Shown: positions 1-8,447, numbered from the stretch's first letter. The stretch is DNA of 64,000 bases from Pseudomonas laurylsulfativorans (GCF_002906155.1 NZ_MUJK01000001.1:1302001-1366000), one strand, 5' to 3'. The notes: generated by a model not told the origin, from the sequence alone. Numbers and translations: made by a program.

Positions 1-31
1 ATTCAGGGTCGGTCTGAAAGTCCCAGGCCAT
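1..31 (-). CDS. Acyl-CoA dehydrogenase, N-terminal start only (cut by window edge)
   Basis: On the minus strand an ATG at 31-29 follows an AGGAG ribosome site, and the ten codons visible before the edge read MAWDFQTDPE. This opening is typical of one group of bacterial acyl-CoA dehydrogenases (flavoenzymes that oxidise acyl-CoA to 2-enoyl-CoA). The gene lies just downstream of the SDR and CoA-transferase genes on the same strand, which fits a pathway that makes a CoA thioester and then beta-oxidises it. Only ten residues are seen, so the call rests on a short match plus context. Confidence 0.55.
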   Translation of the reverse strand, partial: MAWDFQTDPE

Positions 32-55
32 GGTGATACTCCTAACAAATAGCGA

Positions 56-793
56 TCAGGCCAGCAGCATGCCGCCGTCGACCAACAGGGTTTGGCCGAG
101 CACATAGCTGGCCAGCGGCGAGGCGAGAAACAAGGCAACGTTGGCCATGTCCCGGGGCGTTCCCAGACGCCCTTGCGGGATGGCGCGCAGCGCCCCTTCC
201 AGGCGTTTGGGGTTGCTGGTGGTCACCCGCGTAAGCTTGGTTTCCACCAGTCCCGGGGCAATGCCGTTCACCCGGATACCGTCGCGAGCCCAGGCTTCGG
301 CCAAGGTGCGAGTCAGCCCGAAAGCACCGGTTTTTGACGCGTTGTAGGCGGGGTTGCCACGCGTCGAGTGGAACGCGGCTGCCGAGCTGACCGTGATCAT
401 CGAACCCTTCGCCTCCATCAGCAGCGGATGAAACTTCTGCGCACACACCATCAGGCTGGTGAGGTTAACGTCAAGCACACGCTTGAAGCCTGCCGTGAGA
501 AATTCCTGGCGGTCGTAGAGCACCGTGCCTTGTGCTTGCACCAACACATCCAGTCGCGTGAAAGGCACGCTGACTGCCTCGATCAGCGCCGCGTCCGCTA
601 CATCGACCTGGGCGTAATGCAACCCTTCAAGGTCAGAGTCGGCCGAGTCCTGATACGCCGCTGCAGTGGCACGCGTGCCCCACACGTGAACCTCGGCGCC
701 GCGCTGGCGAAAGCTCTGCGCAATGCCGTTGCCGATACCGCTGGAACCGCCGATGACCAGCACGGTTTTGCCGCTGAAATCCAACTCGTTCAT
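56..793 (-). CDS. SDR family NAD(P)-dependent oxidoreductase
   Basis: A 245-residue classical short-chain dehydrogenase. The Rossmann glycine motif GGSSGIGNGIA is near residues 16-26, an SSAAA serine follows the central strands, and the catalytic YNASK lies near residue 150. The C-terminus LGQTLLVDGGM is typical of the family. It should oxidise or reduce a hydroxyl/keto group with NAD(P)H in the cytoplasm. It sits 50 bases downstream of the CoA-transferase gene on the same strand and just upstream of an acyl-CoA dehydrogenase start, so it probably acts on a CoA-bound intermediate. The substrate cannot be inferred. Confidence 0.9.
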   Translation of the reverse strand: MNELDFSGKTVLVIGGSSGIGNGIAQSFRQRGAEVHVWGTRATAAAYQDSADSDLEGLHYAQVDVADAALIEAVSVPFTRLDVLVQAQGTVLYDRQEFLTAGFKRVLDVNLTSLMVCAQKFHPLLMEAKGSMITVSSAAAFHSTRGNPAYNASKTGAFGLTRTLAEAWARDGIRVNGIAPGLVETKLTRVTTSNPKRLEGALRAIPQGRLGTPRDMANVALFLASPLASYVLGQTLLVDGGMLLA

Positions 794-843
794 AGGTATT
801 CCTTGTGCGTATCAATGAAGGCTGCCCATCAAAAAATAGGCGG

Positions 844-3081
844 CTACAGCGCCACCAGCCCTGCCGAGGCCAGGCGCTCAAGCTCACTGCCGGCGATGCC
901 GAGGCTTTCCAACACTTGCCTTGTATGTTGGCCGAGGGCTGGCGGTGGACGACGCAGCGATAACGGCAAATTGCCGAAATCCCAGAACGCGCCGATCTGC
1001 TGCAAGTCGCCGTAGACGGCATGGCCGTAATGGGCATGCAGACCTGCGGCGGCATGTTCCGGACTGTCGAGAAAGGCATCCATTTGCGCTTCCAGCACCG
1101 GCTGCGCTGGAATTTGCCTGGCGGTTAATTCAGCGAGCGCCGCCTGCCGGGTGAGACCTGCAAAGTAGGCATGAGGCTGGCCGCCAGTCAGCGCCCGGAA
1201 ACGCTGTGCCTCGTCGGGTTGCAGCGCGACCACCACCAGCCAGGCATCGCTGCACGGGTACATGCGGTGGGTGTCACTCAACCCGGTCTGATTGGCATCC
1301 ATGTGGGCGACCGGCGTGAGGCTGCCATCCTCCAGCACCACGGCTTCGCTCATCGACAGCAACGTGGCGCCCAACAATGACGAGCTGACCATTTGCCCCA
1401 CACCACTGCGGTTGCGCTCAAACAATCCAAGCAGCAAGGCATAGAGCGAAGACAGACCGGCAAAAAAATCACCTACACCAAAGCGCAACCACATCGGCGC
1501 CTGACCCTCACCACCCTGCTCCATCTCCCACCCACAGGCGGCTTGCATCAGTTGGTCAAAGCCGGGCCAATCCGCACGCGGGCCGGTCGGCCCATAAGCA
1601 CTGACATGGCAATACAGCAGTTTCGAGTTAAGCGCTTTGAGGCTGTCGTAATCGACCTTGAGTTTGCGCGCGGCCGGCAGACGCATGTTGTGGTGCACCA
1701 CATCGGCCCAACGCACCAACGCTTCCATAGCGGGCTCGGTTTGCCGATCACCCAACTGCAACGCCACGCCCAGCTTGCCGCGCTGGGTGCCACTGAAAAT
1801 CCGTTCAAGGCGTCGCATTGCATCACCTTTGGGCGCTTCGACCTTGATAACTTCAGCCCCCAGGTCCGCGAGCAACATGCAAGCAAACGGGCCGGCCAGG
1901 TAGGCGCCGAGGTCCAGCACCTTCAGGCCATGCAAGGGTGGCAAGGGCGCGGGTCGGCCCCCCGACTGCGGAGCCTGAATCTCGACAACTGCATCGAACA
2001 GTCCCGCGTTCCCTTCCCCCATCAGCGGCGCACTGGCGCCGGTTCGCGCAGGTGGCTGGACCTTCCAGGCCGCCCCTGGCTGAAGGGTCTTGCCCAACTG
2101 CACATCGTCGACTTCAACCACATAGCCATTCACGCGGGCTTGTTCGTCCAAGTAGATATCGCCAAACGGTGCCGCTATCTGCGCGGCAACATCGTGCTGC
2201 CAGAAATGCTCGACCCAATCCTGCGCTGGCCGAGTGGAAATGATCGCCTTATTGGCACCGAAGTTGGGCGCCACATGGCTGGGGGGCCATAACGCGTTCA
2301 GGCGGGCGACTTCGGTTTCTCCGAGTTCACTCAGCGCTGCGGTCATCCAGGGTGATTTGTCCGGAGAATAGTGCACATGCAACCAGCGCCCATCGGCGCA
2401 TTGGTGCAACGGAATCGGAATGTGTTTATCCAGGCCCTTGGCGAAGGCTGGTGTCGGTGTTTGGGCGCGGTTCCAATGCATGGTCATGGGTACCAGGGCG
2501 GCCTGGGCCAGACTCGTATGGGCAATGCCACCACTTCCATCACGCTGACGCGCCAGCAGTCGCGCCATCACCCCGATCACACACAGCCAGCAGGCCAGCC
2601 AATTGGCAAAAGGCATGCGCACGAAGGTCGGACCAGAACGATGCGCCGGTTGCTCGTCCAGCAGGCCCAAGCGCGCCAGGATCAACGTCTCGTGGGGAAT
2701 CGCATTGGCCAGCGCATGACGTTGCGGCCAGCCACCGATGGCGGAGATGACCAGGCGAGGAAAGTCTGCAGCGAGCTGTTCGTCCGCCAGTCCATGGACT
2801 TGCGCCTGCGCAGGCGTGAAGTCGTGCAGCAGCACATCGGCGCTAGCCAGCAGCCTCTGCAACTGCTGGCGATCGGCGGCGTTTTCCAGGTTGAGCGTGA
2901 CACTGCGCTTGCCGCGATTGAGCGCGGCAAACAGTGCCTGCTGATCCCTGGCGGGGTTGATCAGTGGCTCGACCATCACCACTTCAGCGCCGGCTTCGCT
3001 CAGCTGGAGCCCGGCAGCAGAACCGGCAATGCCGGAACACAGGCTTATAACGCGGATACCTTCAAGGATTGCCTGGCTCAT
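844..3081 (-). CDS. Tandem CaiB/BaiF (family III) CoA-transferase, 745 aa
   Basis: This protein is two family III CoA-transferase units in a row, about 745 residues against about 400 for a single unit. The C-terminal unit, from about residue 395, begins GLKVLDLGAYLAGPFACMLL and keeps an Asp in FGVGDFFAG where the family has its catalytic aspartate. The N-terminal unit starts GIRVISLCSGIAGSAAGLQL but reads RMPFANWLACW at the matching place, with no Asp, so it is probably structural. Family members move CoA from one acyl-CoA to a carboxylic acid. I chose the ATG at 3081 (MSQAILEG) because an AAGGTG site lies directly before it; a longer frame begins at 3153 but adds unconserved residues. Context suggests activation of a degradation intermediate. 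Confidence 0.88.
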   Translation of the reverse strand: MSQAILEGIRVISLCSGIAGSAAGLQLSEAGAEVVMVEPLINPARDQQALFAALNRGKRSVTLNLENAADRQQLQRLLASADVLLHDFTPAQAQVHGLADEQLAADFPRLVISAIGGWPQRHALANAIPHETLILARLGLLDEQPAHRSGPTFVRMPFANWLACWLCVIGVMARLLARQRDGSGGIAHTSLAQAALVPMTMHWNRAQTPTPAFAKGLDKHIPIPLHQCADGRWLHVHYSPDKSPWMTAALSELGETEVARLNALWPPSHVAPNFGANKAIISTRPAQDWVEHFWQHDVAAQIAAPFGDIYLDEQARVNGYVVEVDDVQLGKTLQPGAAWKVQPPARTGASAPLMGEGNAGLFDAVVEIQAPQSGGRPAPLPPLHGLKVLDLGAYLAGPFACMLLADLGAEVIKVEAPKGDAMRRLERIFSGTQRGKLGVALQLGDRQTEPAMEALVRWADVVHHNMRLPAARKLKVDYDSLKALNSKLLYCHVSAYGPTGPRADWPGFDQLMQAACGWEMEQGGEGQAPMWLRFGVGDFFAGLSSLYALLLGLFERNRSGVGQMVSSSLLGATLLSMSEAVVLEDGSLTPVAHMDANQTGLSDTHRMYPCSDAWLVVVALQPDEAQRFRALTGGQPHAYFAGLTRQAALAELTARQIPAQPVLEAQMDAFLDSPEHAAAGLHAHYGHAVYGDLQQIGAFWDFGNLPLSLRRPPPALGQHTRQVLESLGIAGSELERLASAGLVAL

Positions 3082-3278
3082 GCAGCACCTTCGAGTGTCT
3101 GTTCTGCCCATCGCGTTCTGCAGCAGAGCTGCAGAACGCATCCATGGCGTCACCCTAAGCCATCGCGCATTAATTCCAAAGCTAGATTAGAATTCCGAAT
3201 ATAGAACCATAAGTCTTGAAATGAACACCAATCTGGAATTTGTTCACATACACACTTCAGCTGACCAAGGACCTCGTC

Positions 3279-3701
3279 ATGATCCTGCGCATGGACCACT
3301 TCACCATCGTCACCGACCGACTGGACGCAACACGTGATTTCTATGTTCAAGTGCTAGGCTTGGTCGAGGGGCCACGCCCACCCTTTCCCGTCCCCGGTTT
3401 GTGGCTATACGCGAGTCGTCAACCTGTACTGCATGTGGTGGGCGTAACCCGGATGCCAGAGCCGCGACGGGGTGTGCTCGACCACATGGCGTTCCATACC
3501 CAGGGCTTGCAGACGATGTGGGCACACCTCGAACACCATGGCGTGCGCTTCAAGGTGATTCGGGCACCCGGCGACCAGCGCACCTGGCAGTTGTTCATGC
3601 AGGACCCCAATGGGGTTGAAGTCGAGCTGGATTTCGACGCCAGCGAAGTGCCGCCTGCCGATTGGAAGGTCCGTGCAGGCGGTTACATCAAACCGGCGTA
3701 A
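3279..3701 (+). CDS. VOC/glyoxalase-fold protein
   Basis: A 140-residue protein of the vicinal oxygen chelate fold. It starts MILRMDHFTIVTDRLDATRD, with a His in the first strand, a central DHMAFHTQG, and GVEVELDF near the end, which are the usual metal-ligand positions. The family includes glyoxalase I, extradiol dioxygenases and epimerases. The ATG at 3279 follows AAGGA by seven bases; the longer frame from 3240 lacks a ribosome site. It is the only plus-strand gene of the cluster, divergent from the CoA transferase, and its last 19 bases overlap the convergent SDR gene. Its role is likely isomerisation or ring cleavage in the same pathway, but this is inference. Confidence 0.85.
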   Translation: MILRMDHFTIVTDRLDATRDFYVQVLGLVEGPRPPFPVPGLWLYASRQPVLHVVGVTRMPEPRRGVLDHMAFHTQGLQTMWAHLEHHGVRFKVIRAPGDQRTWQLFMQDPNGVEVELDFDASEVPPADWKVRAGGYIKPA

Positions 3702-4462
3702 CTGCCGCCATCGACCTGCAGATTTTGCCCGGTGATATAGCCGGCCTGCACCGAACACAGAAAAGCGCAGGCGGCGGCCAACTCACTCGGTTGCCCGAAT
3801 CGTCGCGCCGCTATCGGCCTCAACATTTCTGCCCGTGCCTGCTCCATGCTGAGTTGGCGGTGCTTGGCCACCTGCTCGGTCATGTAGCGCAGGCGATCGG
3901 TTTCAATGCGCTCCGGCAGCAGGTTGTTGAGGGTCACGTTGTCGCGCACCACCTCCACCGACAAGGCTTTGCTAAAGGCCGTCAACCCGGCTCGCGCTGC
4001 GGTGGACAACCCCAAGGGCAAACGTGGCGACTTGACCATTGCCGAGGTGATGTTGACGATGCGACCAAAACCTCGCGCACGCATACCACCCACCACCGCC
4101 TGAATCAGCAAGATGCCCGAGAGCATGTTGGCCTCGATGGCAGCCTGCCAGGCCGCATGATCCCAGTCTTCAAAACACCCAGGCTCAGGCCCGCCGTTGT
4201 TGGTCACCAGAATGTCGACTTGCGGGCGTGCGGCCAGCAGCGCCGCACGCCCCTCAGCCGTGGACAGATCGGCCACCACCGTGCGCGGCAGTCGACCGGT
4301 GCTGCGCAGGATGTCTTGGGCGGTTTGCGCCAGGGTCGCTGCATCGCGACCATTGATCAGCACGTCACAACCCTCCTGCGCCAAGGCCAGCGCACACGCT
4401 TTGCCCAGCCCTCGTGAAGAAGCACACACCACTGCCGTGCGCCCGGTTATGCCCAGATCCAT
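3683..4462 (-). CDS. SDR family oxidoreductase with atypical active site
   Basis: A 259-residue short-chain dehydrogenase with CASSRGLGKACALALA near residues 13-28 and an NNGG motif near residue 90. Where the family normally has Tyr-x3-Lys the sequence reads GLSTAARAGL, so Ser and Arg appear to replace Tyr and Lys. A known SDR subgroup carries this S-x3-R pattern, so it is not necessarily inactive, but the mechanism may differ. The C-terminus YITGQNLQVDGG is normal. The gene follows the two oxygenase-like genes in the same direction, spaced 23 bases from the oxygenase stop, so co-transcription is likely and it may act on the oxygenase product. Confidence 0.85.
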   Translation of the reverse strand: MDLGITGRTAVVCASSRGLGKACALALAQEGCDVLINGRDAATLAQTAQDILRSTGRLPRTVVADLSTAEGRAALLAARPQVDILVTNNGGPEPGCFEDWDHAAWQAAIEANMLSGILLIQAVVGGMRARGFGRIVNITSAMVKSPRLPLGLSTAARAGLTAFSKALSVEVVRDNVTLNNLLPERIETDRLRYMTEQVAKHRQLSMEQARAEMLRPIAARRFGQPSELAAACAFLCSVQAGYITGQNLQVDGGSYAGLM

Positions 4463-4485
4463 TCGATATTCCTCGTGTTTGTGCG

Positions 4486-5514
4486 TCAGTCATCCATGCC
4501 CAGCAAGGCACTGATATTGCGACCCGGTTCGGCATCGCTGCCGTAGGCGAACTGTCCCGCGCGTTGGCGTTCGGCCAATTGCTCCATCTGGTAGCGATAA
4601 CGCGTACCCGGCGTATCGAAACGCGAATGCAGGTCACGACGCTCGCCGGCCTCGAAGTAACGTTGGTTCTGCGGACGCACCACCGAGTTGTCCTGTGGCT
4701 GGATGATGTAGTTGATGCGTGGCATCACATAGCGGAACGGTGCGGGTGCAGCGGTGGTATTGAACGTGACGTCACAGCGCGAGCGGTGTTTGCCCACCGG
4801 CAGGAAAGGTTGCAGGTTGGGCACGTCATAGCCGGGGCGAAAGCGCGGATAGGAGATGCACACGTTGCTGCGCAAATGAATGTGCAGCACGGCGCGAAAG
4901 TCCTGGTATTTGGCGCGCACACCGCCCACCCAGCGCATGATCGGCGCTACTGATTTTTGCGCGACCGTACGGGTACGGGTGACCGTTTCGGAGGTCCATT
5001 GCACCTCCACCACATCCGACTCACTGATGCCGTCGCCAATGGTATTGGCGTGCAGGAAGTCGGCATGGGTCAGGTCAATCAGGTTTTCCACTGACAGCGC
5101 CGACGTCGCGTCAAAACGCACAGTGCGTTGGGTATAGCCGGGCAGACTGCCATCGAGCGGCAGAAACGGAATGTGTGGCAACAACAGCGCGTCGGCCGCG
5201 TCCGGGTTGCCGTACCAGACCCAGATGTAGCCATAACGCTCGACCAATGGGTAAAACCCCCGCCCTCCCGTAAACGCAGTCAATTGCGGCGCCTTGTCCG
5301 GCCGATGGGGGTGAAACTCAGCCGCCACCGGCTGTCCGTTGTCCCGCCACAGGTAGTAGGGCTGTGCGTGAATAATGCGCCGGATCGGCCGCGCACTCAG
5401 GTCACGGCTATGGGCCACCGGGAACCAGGTGTCGCGCAGGTCATAATTGACCGGCGTCCAGTCGCCCCGCACTTTGCCTGGCAGGGTGTCATTGGAAGAA
5501 GGCACGGCATGCAT
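4486..5514 (-). CDS. Rieske-type oxygenase catalytic subunit lacking the Rieske ligands
   Basis: A 342-residue relative of ring-hydroxylating oxygenase alpha subunits (VanA/caffeine-demethylase type). The mononuclear iron site is intact: ENLIDLTHADFLH at 143-155 supplies His150 and His155, and QPQDNSVVR supplies a likely third ligand, Asp275. The N-terminal Rieske domain is collapsed. Where relatives have CPHR followed about 16 residues later by CxxHGW, this protein has HPHR at 68-71 and then runs straight to YPLVERYGYIWVW, so both cysteines and the second His are missing. It cannot hold a Rieske cluster itself. The adjacent upstream gene encodes a protein with an intact Rieske site, so the two probably make a mixed oligomer. 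No reductase gene is nearby. Confidence 0.85.
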   Translation of the reverse strand: MHAVPSSNDTLPGKVRGDWTPVNYDLRDTWFPVAHSRDLSARPIRRIIHAQPYYLWRDNGQPVAAEFHPHRPDKAPQLTAFTGGRGFYPLVERYGYIWVWYGNPDAADALLLPHIPFLPLDGSLPGYTQRTVRFDATSALSVENLIDLTHADFLHANTIGDGISESDVVEVQWTSETVTRTRTVAQKSVAPIMRWVGGVRAKYQDFRAVLHIHLRSNVCISYPRFRPGYDVPNLQPFLPVGKHRSRCDVTFNTTAAPAPFRYVMPRINYIIQPQDNSVVRPQNQRYFEAGERRDLHSRFDTPGTRYRYQMEQLAERQRAGQFAYGSDAEPGRNISALLGMDD

Positions 5515-5531
5515 GGTCAGTTCTCCTGGGC

Positions 5532-6473
5532 TCAGACGACAGCGCTGACGGGAATAAGGTGTGGCTGGCGCAGGGTGCGTAGTTCGCGGGACGACGCCTC
5601 AAGCAAGGCTGCGATGGCCGCACCGTCAATCAGGCTATTGATGTTCAATGGTGGCTGTTTGCGCAGGCGTGCCAGACGCCAGCGCAAAGGGGCTTTGGCC
5701 GGTACCTGTTGATGCACGTAACCACGCCAACAAAGGCTGGTGGTACCGCGACGATTGGCGCCCGTCGAGATCATCAAGGTGATCAGCGGCAACTCTTCCT
5801 CGCTGAGCAGATCCACCCAAATCATGCCGCCCTGCAACGCCACGGCAGTGCGCACAATCAAGGGGTAATCCAACACAAACTGCGAAGGCAGAAATTGAGT
5901 GCTCCACACCGCGCCACGTTCCAACACCATGCGCCCCTGCTCAATGCGCAGATCGCCAAGGAAAAAGTCGGTCATGCGCACATGGGAAAACTCCAGCAGG
6001 CACTGCGGACCGTCGAGCATCGCCGCCAGGTACTGGTCATGTTCCATGTTGACGATCGTGGCGCCGGTAAATTCGCGTCCGCTCGGTTGGTAATCGCTGC
6101 TGGGCAATTCACCTTGCGGCGTGCCCTCGCCCAACCACACATGAATAAAACCGTTCGCCTCATTGACCGCAAAGGCTCGCGCACCATAGCGGGCAGGTAC
6201 GCGCTCACCCGCATGCAAGTTGGGAATCTGCGAACAGCTGCCGGTGGCGCCATCGAAGGTCCAGCCGTGGTAACCACATTGCAAACCGGACCCCACCACC
6301 CGCCCCAGGGCCAGCGGTACGCGTCGGTGCGGGCAACGGTCTTCCAGGGCAAAGGCCTGGCCCGAGGCATCCCGGAACAGGACCAGTTCCTCGCCAGCGA
6401 AGGCCACGGCCAATGGCGTTTGATCGTTTACGGCTTCGGAAAGCGCCATGGCCCACCAGCCTGGAGTCATCAT
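5532..6473 (-). CDS. Rieske [2Fe-2S] protein with degenerate oxygenase domain
   Basis: A 313-residue Rieske-oxygenase relative. Its Rieske site is complete: CPHR (Cys47, His49) and CGYHGW (Cys66, His69). The C-terminal part is shorter than usual, and the expected D/E-x2-H-x4-H iron site reads EFSHVRMTD at 161-169, so the second histidine is an aspartate; no clear third ligand is seen. It can probably carry electrons but not activate oxygen. It is the first gene of a minus-strand operon, 17 bases before the complementary oxygenase gene. Start: the MM pair at 6473 follows a GAGG site. It could instead be a complete but unusual oxygenase. Confidence 0.85.
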   Translation of the reverse strand: MMTPGWWAMALSEAVNDQTPLAVAFAGEELVLFRDASGQAFALEDRCPHRRVPLALGRVVGSGLQCGYHGWTFDGATGSCSQIPNLHAGERVPARYGARAFAVNEANGFIHVWLGEGTPQGELPSSDYQPSGREFTGATIVNMEHDQYLAAMLDGPQCLLEFSHVRMTDFFLGDLRIEQGRMVLERGAVWSTQFLPSQFVLDYPLIVRTAVALQGGMIWVDLLSEEELPLITLMISTGANRRGTTSLCWRGYVHQQVPAKAPLRWRLARLRKQPPLNINSLIDGAAIAALLEASSRELRTLRQPHLIPVSAVV

Positions 6474-6568
6474 CGAGCTGCCTCGTTGTTGTTGTTGTGT
6501 TTTTTGGGCAAATGCGTTGAACGCGGTCCGCGTTAACGGTAGCGCCCCGATGGAGATAGATCAAACAT

Positions 6569-6588
6569 AAATAGACATTTATCTATTT
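6569..6588. promoter_or_regulatory. Palindromic candidate operator upstream of the oxygenase operon
   Basis: Seven-base arms AAATAGA and TCTATTT flank a six-base centre. The site lies about 95 bases before the start of the Rieske gene in the AT-rich divergent region shared with the marR gene. Its spacing fits a repressor or activator site for the oxygenase operon; the protein that binds it is unknown. Confidence 0.35.
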
Positions 6589-6696
6589 TTTGTTCACATT
6601 AATTCACCCCAAGAACAAAAGCATGCAAACGCCCATATGTACGGAGTAAAAGCCATAAACCTTGAATATTTAGTTTGTTTTTTGATTTTTTATGCA

Positions 6697-6713
6697 CAGT
6701 ATTTTTAATACTG
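6697..6713. promoter_or_regulatory. Palindrome CAGTATT-TTT-AATACTG
   Basis: A perfect 7-base inverted repeat with a three-base centre in the middle of the 326-base divergent region between the oxygenase operon and marR. It could be an operator for either direction, or part of an AT-rich promoter (TATTTTTAATACT resembles a -10 region). Confidence 0.3.
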
Positions 6714-6764
6714 ATCAATTTTTTATGAAAAACCGCTAGCGGACAATCCATAAGCCTGATTACC

Positions 6765-6778
6765 ATGAGCATGCTCAT
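6765..6778. promoter_or_regulatory. Perfect 14-base palindrome before marR, likely autoregulatory operator
   Basis: ATGAGCATGCTCAT is a perfect palindrome ending 21 bases before the marR start codon. MarR proteins bind short palindromes that overlap their own promoter, so this is the best candidate site for repression of the marR-efflux operon. Confidence 0.45.
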
Positions 6779-6799
6779 TGACCTCAAGGTGCGCTGACC

Positions 6800-7276
6800 A
6801 TGTCCCAATCCACCCTTGGCTTTGTCCTCCATGACGTCGCCCGCCTGATGCGTAAACGCTTTGAGCAATGGGCACGCGCAGCCGACCTCACGCGATCGCA
6901 ATGGCAAGTCCTGGCCAAGCTCTCCATCCATGAAGGCATTCACCAGAAAGGCCTGGCCGACCTGCTGGAAATCGAGTCGGTCACCCTGGTGCGCTTGCTG
7001 GACAAAATGCAGGAGCGCGGCCTGGTCGAGCGCCGCAACCACCCCACGGATCGCCGTTGTTCCCTGTTGTTCCTCACCCCCGCGGCGCATCCGCTGTTGC
7101 AATTCATGCGCACCATCGGCGAGCAGACCCGACTGGAAACCATGGCGGATTTCTCCACTCAGGAGCACGACCAATTGCTGCAATACCTCGAACGCATGCG
7201 TGAACACCTGCTGACGGCCTGTGGCCAGCCGGTGGATGAGGCTCCAGGCTGCGCAGGCGAGGTGAAACATGGCTGA
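6800..7276 (+). CDS. MarR family transcriptional regulator
   Basis: A 158-residue winged-helix protein. The recognition helix region QKGLADLLEIESVTLVRLLD (about 50-70) is followed by the wing ERRNHPTDRRCSLLFLT, typical of MarR repressors that sense small aromatic or phenolic ligands. It is the first gene of an operon: its last eight bases overlap the start of the efflux adaptor gene. It most likely represses the efflux pair and releases it on ligand binding. A perfect palindrome just upstream of its start supports autoregulation. It might also act on the divergent oxygenase operon. Confidence 0.92.
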   Translation: MSQSTLGFVLHDVARLMRKRFEQWARAADLTRSQWQVLAKLSIHEGIHQKGLADLLEIESVTLVRLLDKMQERGLVERRNHPTDRRCSLLFLTPAAHPLLQFMRTIGEQTRLETMADFSTQEHDQLLQYLERMREHLLTACGQPVDEAPGCAGEVKHG

Positions 7277-8447
7277 GCCCACACTCCAGCGCCCTGCCGT
7301 GCACGCCGAGGCCCGACCGCTCGATCCCCTGGAAAAACCGCCGCAGACACCTGAATCCCCAGCCCCTGATGGGCATGCACAAGAACCGACCGAGCCAACA
7401 CGGCAACGCTGGCGTATCGGCCTGTTTGCATTGGGGCCCATTGCCGTCGTGGCGTGTGCCGCCTGGTATGTGTTTGGCGGTCAGACGGTGAGCACAGACA
7501 ATGCTTACATCCAGGCTGACCGGGTGGGAGTTTCCACCGATGTGTCCGGAATCATCGCGGCCATTGAAGTGGCTGATAATCAAGCCGTGAGCAAGGGCCA
7601 GGTTCTATTCCGCCTGAAACCCGAACCCTTTGAAATCGCCGTGGCCAGCACCCAGGCGCAACTGGAAAACGCGCGCAACCAGATCCTTTATCTCAAGGCC
7701 AGCTACAACCAATCGTTGGCTGAGATCGCCCAGGCGGAAGCCAGGCTCCCGTACTTCCAGACCAATTTCCAACGACTGGAAAAACTCGTCAGTGTTGCCG
7801 CGGTGTCAAAGACCCTCTACGACGACGCTCATCGTGACCTCGACAATATCCGCCAGCAGATTGCCATAGCCAAGGCCCAGGCCGCCGCCGCGTTGGCCCA
7901 ATTGGGCGGGCGGCTGGACCGACCTCTCGAGCAACACCCTTCTTACCTGCAAGCGCTGGCGGCACTGAATGAAGCCAAGCGCAATCTGCGCAACTCCGTC
8001 GTGACTGCGCCCTTCGACGGCGTCGTGACCAACGTTGACGCGTTGCAAGTGGGTGCCTTCCTGCAACCACCCCAATCAGGTTTCAGCCTGATCTCCAGCG
8101 ATCACTTGTGGGTGGCCGCCTCGCCAAAAGAGACAGAACTGACCAACGCCCAGGTCGGCCAAGGGGTCACCATCGAGGTGGACACTTACCCCGGTGTGAC
8201 CTGGCATGGCACCGTCGACAGCATCAGCCCGGCTTCCAGTGCCAGTTTCTCGCTACTGCCGGCACAGAACACGACGGGCAATTGGGTGAAGGTCGTGCAA
8301 CGCATTCCGGTACGCATCCGTATCGACGACACCGCCGGCAAACCAGCGTTGCGCCATGGCATGAGTGCCGTGGTCGATATCGATACCGGCAAAGCCCGTG
8401 GCCTGCCAAAACCGCTGGCCGCCCTGTTTGCCCTCCATCATGAATGA
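7269..8447 (+). CDS. EmrA-like HlyD family efflux adaptor
   Basis: A 392-residue periplasmic adaptor (membrane fusion protein). A Pro-rich cytoplasmic stretch of about 50 residues precedes one membrane segment (GLFALGPIAVVACAAWYVFG), then a biotinyl-lipoyl-like half (VSTDVSGIIAAIEVADNQAV), a coiled-coil hairpin of about 110 residues, the second lipoyl half (APFDGVVTNVDALQVGAF) and a beta-barrel. It would link the inner-membrane pump encoded next to an outer-membrane channel that is not in this window. Its start overlaps marR by eight bases and its end overlaps the pump gene by eight bases, so the three genes are translationally coupled. Confidence 0.92.
   Translation: MAEPTLQRPAVHAEARPLDPLEKPPQTPESPAPDGHAQEPTEPTRQRWRIGLFALGPIAVVACAAWYVFGGQTVSTDNAYIQADRVGVSTDVSGIIAAIEVADNQAVSKGQVLFRLKPEPFEIAVASTQAQLENARNQILYLKASYNQSLAEIAQAEARLPYFQTNFQRLEKLVSVAAVSKTLYDDAHRDLDNIRQQIAIAKAQAAAALAQLGGRLDRPLEQHPSYLQALAALNEAKRNLRNSVVTAPFDGVVTNVDALQVGAFLQPPQSGFSLISSDHLWVAASPKETELTNAQVGQGVTIEVDTYPGVTWHGTVDSISPASSASFSLLPAQNTTGNWVKVVQRIPVRIRIDDTAGKPALRHGMSAVVDIDTGKARGLPKPLAALFALHHE

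Noticed and set aside
3081..3153. Longer start for the CoA transferase
   Set aside because: The extra 24 residues are unconserved and the inner ATG has its own ribosome site.
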